Shown here in pieces: positions 36,299 through 47,079 of a stretch of 64,000 nucleotides of DNA (its first letter is position 1; each line of letters begins with the position of its first letter). The translations under genes were made by a program, and so were the position numbers. Under the pieces are notes generated by a model. The model was not told the origin of the DNA. It was given only the letters and a program-made list of their open reading frames with translations, and did no database searches. Source of the stretch: Pleurostoma richardsiae (Eukaryota; Ascomycota; Sordariomycetes; Calosphaeriales; Pleurostomataceae). Location of the stretch: NCBI GenBank assembly GCA_030052745.1, contig JANBVO010000007.1, positions 372,001-436,000 on the forward strand, in the 5' to 3' direction.

Positions 36299-39038
36299 CT
36301 ACTCAACAACAACCCCCTCAAGAACCCTCATAGCCCTCCCTCCCTCCCTCTCAAACGCAGTGACCATCGCCTCGCACTCGTGCCGCAGCTTCGCCTCCGC
36401 CCTTCCCGCGTTGTGGTACACCCACTCCTCGACCGTCATCCTCCCCTCCGGGCTGCTCAGCTCGCCCCCCTTCCCGAAGAACCGGCCCGCCGCCCCCGCC
36501 GGGTCGGCGTTCTCGTCGCCCTCCTCCTCCCGGCTGCCGAACACCAGGTCCAGGTCCGCCGCCGTCCACGGCACCGCGCTGCGCAGCCCGCCGATGACGT
36601 TCGCGCGCTTGGACGGCGAGGCGGGCGCCCCGCGCAGGGGGGTCGCGACCGGCAGCGGCGCGAGGATGACCCGCTTGGTGGCGGCGCCGCCGCTGGCGGA
36701 CGGCTTGGACGACGGGGGCTGGTTCTCCGCGTCGGAGGCCTGCGGCGACGGCGACGGCGACACGGTGGCCTGCTTGGCCGACGGCGCGGGCGAGATGTGG
36801 TTCGCGCGGGGCGTCGCGGGGGGCGGTGCCGGGAAGAGATGGAGCTGCGAGGTCGGCGGCAGGGGCAGCGCCTTGTTGTGCTGCGGCCTGGCCGGAGACG
36901 GGGCGGGGACGGGCTTGCGCTCGATCTTGGGGCTGGACTTGGCGGCCGAGAACGACTCGGTGATAGTCGCTGATTCTGTCTCGGCGAGCATTGCGGTGGG
37001 CTGGGGCTCATCAGGCTCGACCACGGCGGGCGCCTGGTCCTCGGTGGCAGTCGCGGAAGACGAGGAAGACTTCTTCGGCCTTCCCCTGCCTCGCTTGCCC
37101 GTGCTCGTGCGCGCACCACTCTCACCCTTAACGACTGTGTGGCTGCTCGCGACACTGATGTCTTGCTCCTCAATAGCCTCACGCACTGGCTGAGGCTCCG
37201 CTACAGGCTCAACGACAGCATCAGCGGCAGGCACTGGCTCTTCGGCCGGCTGGGCAGCCGCCTTCGCCTTCTTCGTCTGCTTCGACGCCTTCCTAGTGCC
37301 AGCTTTGCGTCCTTTCTTAGTCACCTTGAGCGTCGGCAGCTCCGCCTCAACCTTCATCTCATTCTCCAGCGCTTCAAGCTCCGCATCCACGGCCGCGTCG
37401 TCAGCCTGGACCGGAGCCGGATCGAACATCGCAAAGTCGTGGCTCTCCGTCCGTGCCGGGGGCTCGGCCTTGTGCCCTCGTCCCTTAGCAGCGGGCTGGG
37501 CCTTCTTCCTCTCGGAGTCGGAGTCCGCGAGGATGTCTTCATCGTCGGTGAGCGGCCGCTCGAGGTCCGCCTCCAGCTGCCGCTCCAGCTCGTCATCGTC
37601 GGGGACGTGTCCGCGCAGAGAAGCGGTGGAAGCGGTTGAGGCAATGGAGAGCACTGACCCCTTGCGCGTCGACCGCGTATTCGACGTCCGGCCCTTCTTC
37701 CTGCCTGCGGTCTTCTTTGCTGGCGGATCAGCCTCGGTCATCTCAGTGTCTGGCTGGGAATCGACAGTCATAATGGATGCATCAACAGCATGGCTTCCTC
37801 GAGTCCGCGTGGCGCGCTTCTTCGGTGCCGGAGCTTCGGCGGTCGTGAGGACAGAGTCTTCCATCTCATCACTGGTCCGCTTCTTGCCCCTCGTGGCCTT
37901 CTTAGCCGGGGGATGAGCAGCCTCAATCTCGTGCTGGTCGTCTTCTGCGATCTCCACCGCCTCGTCCTTCTTCGCGCGGGTCTTTCTGCCTTTCCCTGCG
38001 GTGGCAGCCTTCCTTCCTTTGCCTGCCTTCTTGCCGCCCTGAGTCGCGACCGACGTCGTGGTCATGACGCTGTCGTCGTGGTCGGCGGGCATGTCCACAA
38101 AGGAGGGCATTTCCGACGTCACCGTAGCGACGGACTGCATGGATAGCCGGGAGGCCTTGGAGCTTCTAGCTGCCTTGGACCGGCCCTTCTTGGGTGGCGC
38201 AGGATACTGATTGATGAGGGCGAAGAAGGGGCAGTCCGGGGAGCGCTTGTAGTGCTCATCCCTTCACGGTGTTAGCTCTCCCGCAATCGAAAGCGGAATT
38301 GGGGCTGGGATACTCACATGGGCTTGTCGCCGGCCTCCCAGCCGTCAAGGGCCAGCTGGCAGTACGTGCACGTCGTGTTGTCGTCCGAGTCCAAAGTGGG
38401 CGTATACTTCCACCCCGCCTCCGCAAGCTGCGAGTCGCGTCAGCACCCCATAGCCCTGATCCCACCACGCCCGAGAAGTGGCAGTCCCGGCACTCACCTG
38501 CTTGGTCTTGCACTTCCACCCCTTCTTCCCCTCGTACGGCCACCGCCCCGCGAACGTCGCCTTGCGCGCCTCCAGCATGAGCGGGTCCCGCGGGTCCTCC
38601 CGCGCGTACCCGCCGTACTCGGCCTCGACGGCCGCCGCGATCGCCCACCCGCACTCGGGCGAGTGCTTCAGGTGCTCGGCCAGCGGGTCGTCGTCCTCCT
38701 CCCAGCCGTCCATGCTCTTCTGGCACAGGAAGCAGGCGACATTGTCGGGGTTCGAGGGCGTGGGGTAGTAGTAGAATCCGGCCTTTGCGAGCTGTGATGG
38801 GGGGCAGGGGAAAGCGTCAGTAGTGTTCTTGTTCAGATGGTTGCTTAGAGAGAGTGGCGGGAGAGGCAGAGCGCACTTCGGCGGCATGGAGGTTCTTGTG
38901 CGGCCAAGTCAGGGCCTTGGGCGCGCGGGAGTGGGCGGCCGAGCCCCTCCGCGCCTTCGCGACAGGCTGGGGGCCATGGAAGGACGCGAGACGGTTCTCG
39001 TAGATGAAGTAGAACTCGGCGTTATCGTCGGTGGCCAT
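36299..39038 (-). CDS. bir1: Bir1/survivin-like protein with two BIR domains, 842 aa
   Basis: This is the BIR-domain subunit of the chromosomal passenger complex, which brings Aurora B and INCENP to centromeres. Exons are complement 38877-39038, 38498-38791, 38318-38427 and 36299-38261. BIR-1 (~17-105) and BIR-2 (~122-205) each have the zinc ligands C-x2-C-x16-H-x6-C: CFLC...EHLKHSPEC and CTYC...EHYKRSPDC. The long middle part is Lys/Ala/Glu-rich and disordered, with an AT-hook-like KRGRGRPKK. The final ~45 residues (from MTVEEWVYHNAGRAEAKL) form a helix that in this family could contact the INCENP/borealin partner. The ATG at 39038 reads MATDDNAEFYFIYENRLASF. Two tandem BIRs and a long acidic/basic tail match the fungal Bir1/Pbh1 type. 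The donor of intron 1 is the weak GTGCGC. Confidence 0.93.
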
Positions 39039-39827
39039 CGTGGGCAATTCGGCTGCCGGCCGCTTGTTTGTTTTCTCGGGTATGTGGTTCTGGCTCAGCT
39101 GCGACGACCTTCTGGAGGCGCAAGCGCGTTGTAGGTAGACTCGACTATGCTGCGAATTTCAAGGAAGCAAGATCATGGCCTTGATGTCCGGATAATGGCG
39201 TAGACCTTGGCTGAGAAGAGAGATATCTCAGCTGTGCACTGCAACCGAGGCGAGAGCAGAATGGAAATGGTAAGCGTAGATACCTAAGGTAGGCAGGTAG
39301 GTAGGTGAGGTACGGTAGCTAAGGCATGGTGCAGCAAATGCTTAGCGCGCGTATCATTGGTCGGCGGGGTCGCGTTTGTTTACTTTCGGTCCAAACCAGC
39401 TGTGGTTCGAATCTGCGTCGTGTGGAGCCTCTTTTCATAGAACGCCACGAACCACCAGCCTCAATCTCCTCACAGCTCCTCCAGTTAAGAGAAGACGTTC
39501 GAACCCGATGCACAGTGTGTGGTGTATCATGATCTCTGCCTGACTGTCTCAGTACCATCTCATCTCTGAGCCTATTGCACAGTAATAGTGGATGCAAGCA
39601 TAGGGACAGCCCTCACGAAGGCAGCACATCAAATCTCCCACACTTCCCCGGACTGATGCAGTGATGGATTCTCAGGAGTCTCTTTGATGCTCATGGTTAA
39701 GACTCCCTAGGATGGAGTAGAACTACACGCCTGAGCGCCGGGACACACCGTTCCCCAACACACGCCAGGTTTTTCAGATCCGGCTCCTCACCACCACCAG
39801 CGCCTCCCCCGCCCGGTCCTGATCTAG
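39039..39827. other. Intergenic: bir1 promoter and 3' flank of the oligopeptidase gene
   Basis: A TACCTAAGGTAGG-type repeat lies at 39276-39312. A tRNA-like TTCGAAT word near 39405 lacks matching arms. No gene is seen. Confidence 0.5.
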
Positions 39828-42094
39828 TCACTGCGTGAGCCCGAGCTCCCTGTAGAACGCCTCGGTGCTGGGCTTGCGGCCGAGGAACTGCTCCAGCGTG
39901 AGCATCTCCTCCTGGCTGCCGCCGCGCTCGAGCACGGTGTGGCGGTACCGCCGCCCTTCCTTGCCGTTCATCGGGTCCTTCTTGAACACGGTGTAGAACA
40001 TGTCCGTCGAGTACACTAGCGAGGACAGGTAGCCGTAGTAGCCGGCATCATAGCCGCCGATCAGGTGGCCGAAGGTCGCCTGGCCGTTGCCCCAGGTGCT
40101 GTTGGCACGGGAGCGTTAGACGTGGCACGAGGATGTAGGAGAGACGATGGGAACGGAACGGGAGCAATTCAGACATACCTTGGCTCGCCCAGCGCCTCCC
40201 GGCCCTTCATGCCTGCAATCTGCACCCTCAACTCATTGTACAACTTGCTGAAGTCAGTCTTCTCGAGCTCCTCATGGCTGCTCGGCTGGTGCACCGTCAT
40301 GTCGAAGATGCCAAAATGTAGCTGCCGCAGGTTAAACAGCGCATCGTTGACGTGCTTCGTAGAGATCAGTTTCTCGATGAGCCCATCGGGGATCTTCTCG
40401 CCGGTCTCGTAGTGCCCCGACAGCGCCTTGATCTCGGAGGGTGTCCAGCACCAGTTCTCCAGCATCTGGCTAGGCGCCTCCACAAAGTCGCGCACAGTCG
40501 ACGTCCCGTGGAACCGCGAGTAGCGGCAGCGGCCGGCCAGATCGTGGATGCCGTGGCCCAGCTCATGGAACAGCGTCACCACCTCGTCGTGCTTGAGCAG
40601 ACTCGGCTTCTTGGGGGTAGGCTTGCTGAAGTTGCACACCAACGCCGTAGCAGGGTACCGCCGGGTCTTGCCATCCGTTTGGAGGAAACCGGGCTGAAGG
40701 TTGAAGTTGGCCGCGTGCCCATACTTGCCAGGTCGCGGGTGCAGGTCCAGGTACAAGTACCCGACGAAGCTCTCGCCCTCGGAGGCGTCGTTCCAGACCG
40801 AGAAGATGATGACATCCTCGTGCCAGGCAATATCGGTCGCGTTGCCAGTCGGGCTAAGCCGGGCGCGGTCCTCCGGGGAGAGCTCGACGAAGACAAAGCC
40901 AAAAAGCTTCTCGAAGATATTCAGCATACCCGCGATCGTCGGACGCAGCGGGAAGTACTCGGAGATCTTGTTCTCGTCGATGCTATACTCCTTCTCGATC
41001 ATCAGGCGGTCATAGAACCTATGATCCCAGAGGTAGTAGTTGCCATCGAACGACACGCCGCGCGCCTCCTCATCAGCCTTCTTGAGCTCCAGGAGGTGCG
41101 CGATCTCCTTCTCGCCGCCGGGAGCGAGGCGCTTCCGCAAGTCGCCCAGGAAGTCGTTGACGGTCTCGGGCGTCTTGGCCATCTTGTCTTCCAGACGGAA
41201 AGCCGCGTGGTTGGCATACCCGAGAAGGCGTGCCGCTTCATCCCGCAGGAGAATTGCCTCCTGGAAGAGAGGCACATTCTGGTTGCACTGCACCAGAAGT
41301 AGTTAGTTTACTGCTTGGGTATCATATAATAAAGCTTGCCGGATATCAGTGCCTCTCACCTTGTTCTCGTTCGCGACAAACACCTTGCGCCTGGTCTCCG
41401 GGTTCTTGGCAAACTTGAGCGTAGGGAACAGGTCCGGATACTTGAATGTGAGCCTGATCTTCCCCTCGTTCTCGCCGGTACCCTTTTCCCAGCCCTCCAC
41501 CAGGTCAGCCGGGACGCCATCGAGCTCCTCGGGGGTGAACCACAGGCCGCCGTTCTCCTCATTGAGGTTCTTGTTGAAGTCGATCTGGATCTGGCTGAGA
41601 CGCTTCTTGATCTCCTTGAAGCGGTCACGCTTTGGGCCGGCAGGTATGCCGAGACCGTTCCTGATGTAGCTCTTGCGCTCCTTCTCCAGCAGCCTCAGGC
41701 TCTCCGCATCGATGCCAGCCGACGCGGTCTCTCTGCTCTGGTACACAGCATCGACGACATGGAAGACGTCCTCGCGCATGTTGCACTCGATGGCGAACTC
41801 ATCCATGATCTTGTCGGCTTCGGTGGAGGCATCGCGGAGGGCGCTGTCGGCGGAGACGTACTGGTAGAAGCCGAGGATGCGGGCGGAGAGGGCAGACTCG
41901 TTCTCGTCTTCGGCCTGGGGCAGCACAACGGCATCGAAGGTGGTCTTAGAGGCGTCGCTGGCGGGGATCTGAGCAACGATGCCGTCGAGCAGGCTGCGGG
42001 TCTTGTCGCACATGGCCTTGGCGTCGGCCACGATGCTGTCCTTGGTGCCGGTGAAGACGGGCGGCGCCTGCGGGGGGTTCTTGTATGTGTCCAT
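39828..42094 (-). CDS. M3-family metallo-oligopeptidase (MepB/saccharolysin, thimet oligopeptidase type), 704 aa
   Basis: This is a zinc oligopeptidase that degrades short peptides. Exons are complement 41360-42094, 40179-41287 and 39828-40098. The zinc-binding motif is VTLFHELGHGIHDL (HExxH), and the downstream glutamate lies in FVEAPSQMLENWCW. YLYLDLHPRPGKYGHAANF and NGQATFGHLIGGYDAGYYGYL are also family signatures. The cytosolic form starts at the ATG at 42094 in an ideal GCCATGG context (MDTYKNPPQAPPVF). Upstream the same frame stays open for more than 100 codons with no ATG. A CTG at 42259-42257 in good context would add 55 residues without any Asp or Glu and with four Arg, typical of a mitochondrial presequence. 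Yeast Prd1 is found in both cytosol and mitochondria. Family assignment is firm; the extension is a hypothesis. Confidence 0.95.
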
Positions 42095-42259
42095 GGCGAG
42101 GCCCGGGTGCGTGAGGATGGGTCGATAGGTCGAGAAGGTCGCGGTGGGAGCAGAGGCGTTGAGCACGGCGGGAGCTGTCCAGGCTGCAGTCAAGGTAGGC
42201 ACGTAGCGGAGGGTGGACCTGAGGACGGAGAGCCTTGAGGCGAGGAGAGGAGTCGCCAG
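42095..42259 (-). promoter_or_regulatory. Candidate CUG-initiated mitochondrial presequence leader of the oligopeptidase
   Basis: The CTG at 42259 has A at -3 and G at +4. Reading from it in frame with the main ATG gives an extension beginning (L/M)ATPLLASRLSVLRSTLRYV and continuing with Ala/Thr/Ser-rich sequence to the ATG. It contains four Arg and no acidic residue. An intron ending near the TCCTCAG at ~42224 is an alternative reading. Confidence 0.45.
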
Positions 42260-43266
42260 GATGACGGAGATGGTGAGGAAGAGAAAGAAGGCGAGGGTGA
42301 GGAAGAAGTAGCCCTTCTTCTTCGTCCTTGCAGCTTCCTTTCTCTTGGGAGACGCCAGGGTGCAGTGCCGGTGGTGGTGGTGACTCTTTGGTGTTGGTAA
42401 GCAAAGTGCTGCAATACCGTACGACACCTGCACTCTGTGGAGTACCGGCCTAACAGAGAGCGGGCGACTGTGTCGTTAACTGGTACAGAGTACTCCTGAG
42501 TGCGCCCGAGTGGACACTCTAACAGCTTCGCCGGGCGGAATGCGGGGAAGGTGCAGCTGCTTTTAATGGAGCTCCTGCAGCGACCTCTTTAGCATTACGG
42601 ATATTACTATGCAATGCTGCCTAAAACAGAGTGATAGAGGGCAGACGCAGCAACAGCGAGGCAAGGTGAGGTAAGGTAGGTACCTATAAGTACCACGTAT
42701 TCTTGGAGGACAAGCGACGAATCCGTAGATATTGCCCGAATACCAAGGTCCATTGGCACCTTATCATCTACACCAGAGATGTGAGCTTCAACTCAACCAT
42801 AGAACCGCCCAACCTACCTAAGGAGGCACGTTGTTAATCAAGGCCGTCGCCCTTCCAGCTAGACGGGGCGGGAATCACAGGTGCAGAATGTTCATCTTTG
42901 GCACACATTACACATGCACTGGACCGGCTCTTCTGACGTCCCAAGCTGCCGAGATCCTCTGCTCTGTAAAGGAGTCATCCCCATACAGCACAAGACAGCC
43001 GTAGTTACTTCCCGAACAGGGAAAGGAAGAGGTAGATAGATCGCAGTTGTCGATGAGGGACCAGTAGGCACAATGCGTGTGTGCTGATTTCTACTCCTGA
43101 AGCAACCGAGGCAGCCAATCCAGGATACCCAAACTCGTACAACCCAAGCAACAGAAAAAACGCCAGCCGGATCCGTCTCAAAAATGCAGGTGATATCGGG
43201 GCAGTCAGTCCCCCCCGTCAGCTTCATCCATTCATCATCGCCCGGCAGCGCCGAGTAGGGCCATGT
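42095..43266. other. Intergenic: oligopeptidase leader/promoter and 3' flank of the myosin light chain gene
   Basis: The first ~165 bases (42095-42259, read on the minus strand) are the in-frame presequence-like leader of the oligopeptidase. Around 42665-42690 there is a GGTAAGGTAGGTACC word. The remainder shows no gene. Confidence 0.55.
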
Positions 43267-44008
43267 CTAGTTTGCGAGAATCGTCCGGACGAGGTCTGCA
43301 GAGGGGAGAACATCAGGTTAGCCATGAGATCACTCTCGCCATAGGATGAATGGGTCTCATCAAGTGCCCCCGTGCCGAGGGTTTGTGCAGTGACGAGAAA
43401 GGCGCGAAGGGGCCACCGACCAGTGTAGTTGACCTGCCCGGAGCTAGTGTCCACCGCCTTGAGCAGCTCGTCGACCTCCTCCTCGGTCATCTTCTCGCCC
43501 AGGTTCGTCAGGATGTACTTGAGCTGGCCCACGCCAATGAAGCCCGTCATGTCCTTGTCAAACACCTGGAACCCGCGGCAGTACTCCTCCGGCTCGCCCG
43601 GGTCGCGGAATCCGCCCGGCCGGTTCAGCACGCGCTGGAACGTCTCGAAGTCGACTGCCGTAGAGGTACAGAACGTTAGCAACCATGGATTTCCCGAGCC
43701 CCTGATGGGGATTGTGCGTTTGAAGTCCAGCCCGATGTGGAGATATCGAAAATGACACAACCGCGCCAAAGTAAACAAAGGAAGCGTGTGGCACATGGTG
43801 CAGAAACGGCGGGGGAGGGAGACTCACAGTCAGCGCCAATGTTCTTCTCCAGGTCCCGGATCTCGGCCATCGTGGGGTTCTGGCCGCAGGCGCGCAGCAG
43901 GTCGCCGAGCGAGTCGAGGGTCACGCGGCCATTGCCGCGCTTGTCGAACAGCTGGAAGGCCTCCTTGTAGTTTGTCGAAGCCTGGGCGTCGAACTGATTA
44001 GAAGCCAT
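43267..44008 (-). CDS. cdc4: Essential myosin light chain (Cdc4/Mlc1-type, calmodulin superfamily), 147 aa
   Basis: This is a small EF-hand protein that binds IQ motifs of type II and V myosins and is needed for the contractile ring. Exons are complement 43828-44008, 43421-43654 and 43267-43295; the last exon has only nine codons and a stop (DLVRTILAN). The sequence has the order expected of an essential light chain: YKEAFQLFDKRGNGRVTLDSL, QNPTMAEIRDLE, FDFETFQRVLNRPGGF, VFDKDMTGFIGVGQLKYIL and LGEKMTEEEVDELLKAV. The EF-hand loops lack the glutamate at position 12 (Ser and Gln instead), so calcium binding is doubtful. This separates it from calmodulin and matches Cdc4/Mlc1. The length is normal for the family. 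Confidence 0.9.
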
Positions 44009-44825
44009 TTTCGCCTCGAGTTTCCCCTCGTCTCGTAGTGTTCAAGAGTTATGTGTATGCGTGTAAGCGGTACAAAAAGAGAGTCAGGAAGCAGTTTCTC
44101 CCAAAAAGATGTCCAAGATGCGCGTAGGATCGTGGAAAGGGGGGAAACGCAATTGGGGGAAGCCGGATGGGCGATGCGATTCTTGTGTATTTTGTCGCAA
44201 GCGAGCGGTTGCCAGCTGCGACGCAAGTGACTTCGGGCGCTAGAGCGACCGGCGAACGACGGCGGGAGGACTTGTGAGTGGCCGGAGAGGGGCGCTGGTT
44301 TGTTTACGGCGGGCACTCGCAGGTAAACAGTGGCGATTTGGAGAGGGAGGAGGGGTTGCAATGTGGTACGGACTCACCATTTCTGCTCTCAATCAGGTAC
44401 AAATGCTCAGAAAAACTCGCGGTGTTTCTGGAATGCGGTTGACGATGGCTCTTTTTTGGTGTTTTGTAAGGAGAGCGAAACAAGCGGTATGATGTACGAG
44501 GAAGATGTGCGTTTTCCCTTAAGCGGGCGTCCCTCCTCTGCCGTTGCAGTGTCGGTGGGCTGGTCCCCTGGTCTGTGCCTTCATGCGCCCGCAGTGACGG
44601 GGCAACCAGCAATCATCCCAGCAGCTCTTCATTTCTCTGCCGGGGCGACTACAGCCAATCAACCGGTCAAACGGATGCCTCGATGATGACGCTGCTCAAA
44701 GCCATGATCGTGAGGACATGAGAGGAAGTAGGACGGTGTATACAGAGAGTATGTGCATGTGGGAGATGCAGATGTCAAGCACGAATAGTACAGAATGCAG
44801 CACGACATGAGTTCATATGACAGCA
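44009..44825. other. Intergenic: light-chain promoter and 3' flank of the methyltransferase gene
   Basis: No coding sequence, tRNA or repeat is evident. Confidence 0.5.
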
Positions 44826-45858
44826 TCAGCTCCTCCTCCTCGCCATCAGTATCACCGTGCCCCAGACACTCTCAACCTCCACGTCCCTCCACTGCTCCCC
44901 CTTGGCCTTCCACTCCGGCACCGCCTCTAGCAGTGCATCAAACATCGCGTCCACCACGTCCCCCTCGCCTCCCTCCGCCCTGCTCTTGTGCTTCTCCCCG
45001 TGCTCCGCCTTCCAGTTGTTGAACGACGAAAACGTCCTCAGGTACCCCTCGTACTCCCCCAGCCGCAGCCTCTTCCGCTGCCACAGCGCCTCCTCCGGCG
45101 CCTCCGGCACCCCGGCGTCCGCCCTCTCCCGGTCCGGGTCCCAGACCACCCGCCGCACATCCTCCCACTGGCCCGCCGGCGGCTCCACCGCCCGCAGCGA
45201 GTCCCGCAGGATCCCCCGCCCCGGCTGCTGCCAGAACCGGCCCATCGCCTCCATCCCTCCCGGCGCGATCTCCCCGCGGCCGTACACGAACCGCTCGTAC
45301 ACCGCCGCCGCCGCCGGGTAGCCCACCAGCACGTTGTCCTTGTACCCCCAGAAGGCGAGGCTGCCCCCCGCGCGCACCACGCGCGCCAGCTCCGGCCACG
45401 CCCGGCCGTAGTCGAACCAGTGCGCCGCCTGGCCCGCCACGGCGAGGTCGACGGACGCGGCGGGCAGGAAGGACAGGTCCTCGGCGGAGCCCTGGCGGAT
45501 GGTCACGGACGGGTAGATCTCGCGCGGGGTGAGGCGGCGCGCCTGGGCGACCATGCCGGCGCTGGGGTCGAGGGCGGTGACGGAGGTGAAGTGCGGGGCC
45601 AGGGCGCGGGCGATGAGGCCGTGGCCGCAGCCGAGGTCGAGGAGGGTGCCGGACGGAGAAGGGGAGGAGAAGGAGGCGCCGGGGCGGTGGTAGGCGAGGA
45701 CGGTGCGGAAGAGGGAGGGCGGGTAGCTGGGCCGGAACGCCGCGTAGGACGCGTAGGCGAAGTTGGGTTTGCTGTGACGGTTGTTAGTTGGCTGCGTGCT
45801 ACTGCCATCGCAGGCATAACAGGTTGAGATGTATAGATACTTACGCGAAACTCGCCAT
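44826..45858 (-). CDS. SAM-dependent methyltransferase (class I, trans-aconitate methyltransferase-like), 319 aa
   Basis: Exons are complement 45845-45858 (only 14 bases, MASFA) and 44826-45771. The class I Rossmann core begins with LLDLGCGHGLIARALAPHF (motif I), followed by VTALDPSAGMVAQARR, the acidic loop GSAEDLSFLP and VDLAVAGQAAHWFDY. The fungal family with an N-terminal FAYASYAAFRPSYPPSLF stretch is usually annotated as trans-aconitate 3-methyltransferase or as uncharacterised. The substrate cannot be read from the sequence. The C-terminal part (EYEGYLRTFSSFNNW) fits the family. The gene stands alone: the next gene (CoA-binding protein) is divergent and 600 bases away. The enzyme class is secure; the substrate is not. 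Confidence 0.87.
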
Positions 45859-46454
45859 GGTGGGCAACGGATCCGAGGCGGAGATGTGGTTCGCGGTGCG
45901 ATTGACCGCTCAGTATGTTTCGTCCTGTCCCTTCGTTCAACCTGGCGGCAGATACCACGACCATTCTCTTATAATCCACTTCCTCCTCGTCTTGGAGTAA
46001 GCGATTGCCAGGATCATCTCGAGGGCCGGGAATAATGCCTTCGTCGACCAGATAAGTCCGGCTTCACGTGGCACCTTAGCATTAGCAGCAAGACGCAAGA
46101 CGCCCGGCCGATGATGCCGACGATTTCCGCTCGGATTGACGAATGGGACCGCCGGCGATATCGGCGCCGAGAATGACGTCGCCGGGGACCCCGCGATACA
46201 GCTGGGGAAGCTCGCCATCGACGCCGTGCAGTACGGAGTCTGGCTCCCTTGATCCGGGGGCATGTTGTCGCAGGCGGAAGCGCTCTCGCCTAAAGCGATG
46301 GTTTATTAATCAGCTACAGATTGATTGGTTGCTAGCTGAGTCTTACCGTACAGTAAGTCCTCGACTACCTCTATCAATATCCCATGCTGCCTCGGCCACT
46401 GATAGCTCCATCCTTCTTCCTATTACCCGTGATCCTCCACCCTGCCACCCCGGC
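45859..46454. other. Intergenic: divergent promoter between the methyltransferase and CoA-binding protein genes
   Basis: No gene or clear repeat is visible in this ~600 bp interval. Confidence 0.5.
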
Positions 46455-47015
46455 ATGAGCATCAAGATGAGCACCGAAGCATCCGCCCGCATCTTCTTCT
46501 CCTCTCCGTCCTTCGCCGTAGTCGGCGCAAGCTCCAACACGGCCAAGTTTGGCCACAGAGGTGAGTAATGCGGCAGATGCCCACCCATAGATGGAAGCTC
46601 CTCTTCTAACGAGGGGTCAGTCCTGGCCTGGTACGCCGCGCGCTCCCTTCCCGTGACACCCATCAACCCCACCGCCCCAGAGATCGCCATTCCCAGCCTC
46701 GGCGGCAAGTCCATCCCCTGCCTGCCCTCGCTGTCTGCTCTGCCCGACCCGGCGCAGACATCTGTCTCCGTCATCACGCCGCCTCCCGTGACGCTACAGG
46801 TCCTCAAGGAGGCCAAGAGCCTGGGTATTCCTGCCGTATGGCTGCAGCCGGGGACTTTCGATGACGAGGTCTTGGCGTACGCGCGCGAGGGGGAGGGGTC
46901 CGGCGCGGAGGGGAGCTTCAAGTCCGTGGTTGCGGGGGACGGGGGAAGGGGAGGCGAGGGCTGGTGTGTGCTCGTCGACGGGGAGAGGGCCATGAAGGCT
47001 GCCGGCAAGCTTTGA
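46455..47015 (+). CDS. CoA-binding domain protein (YccU-like), 166 aa
   Basis: Exons are 46455-46560 and 46621-47015, with donor GTGAGT and acceptor TCAG. The protein is a stand-alone CoA_binding Rossmann domain related to the N-terminal part of succinyl-CoA ligase alpha: FAVVGASSNTAKFGHRV, then VTPINPTAPEIAIPSLGG, SVSVITPPPVTLQVLKEA and IPAVWLQPGTFDDEVLAYA. Its catalytic role is unknown; bacterial relatives bind CoA. The start could be either 46455 (MSIKMSTE) or the second ATG at 46467. A Gly-rich insert (GDGGRGGEG) lies near the C-terminus. The gene ends only 65 bases before the stop of the convergent Zn2Cys6 gene, so the 3' UTRs must overlap. Confidence 0.88.
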
Positions 47016-47079
47016 AGGGCGCATAAGGGAAGTAGACGGGCGGAAGAGAGTCCCCAGACATGATTCTAGAAGGCGGTGT

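Noticed and set aside
39395-39430. tRNA-like T-arm word (GGTTCGAATC)
   Set aside because: The flanks do not give a 7 bp acceptor stem or D and anticodon arms.
42260-42433. Hydrophobic stretch (FFLTLAFFLFLTISVIL) upstream of the oligopeptidase as a signal anchor
   Set aside because: It lies upstream of any AUG and of the better CUG start, and a membrane anchor does not fit the M3 family; it is likely untranslated pyrimidine-rich leader.
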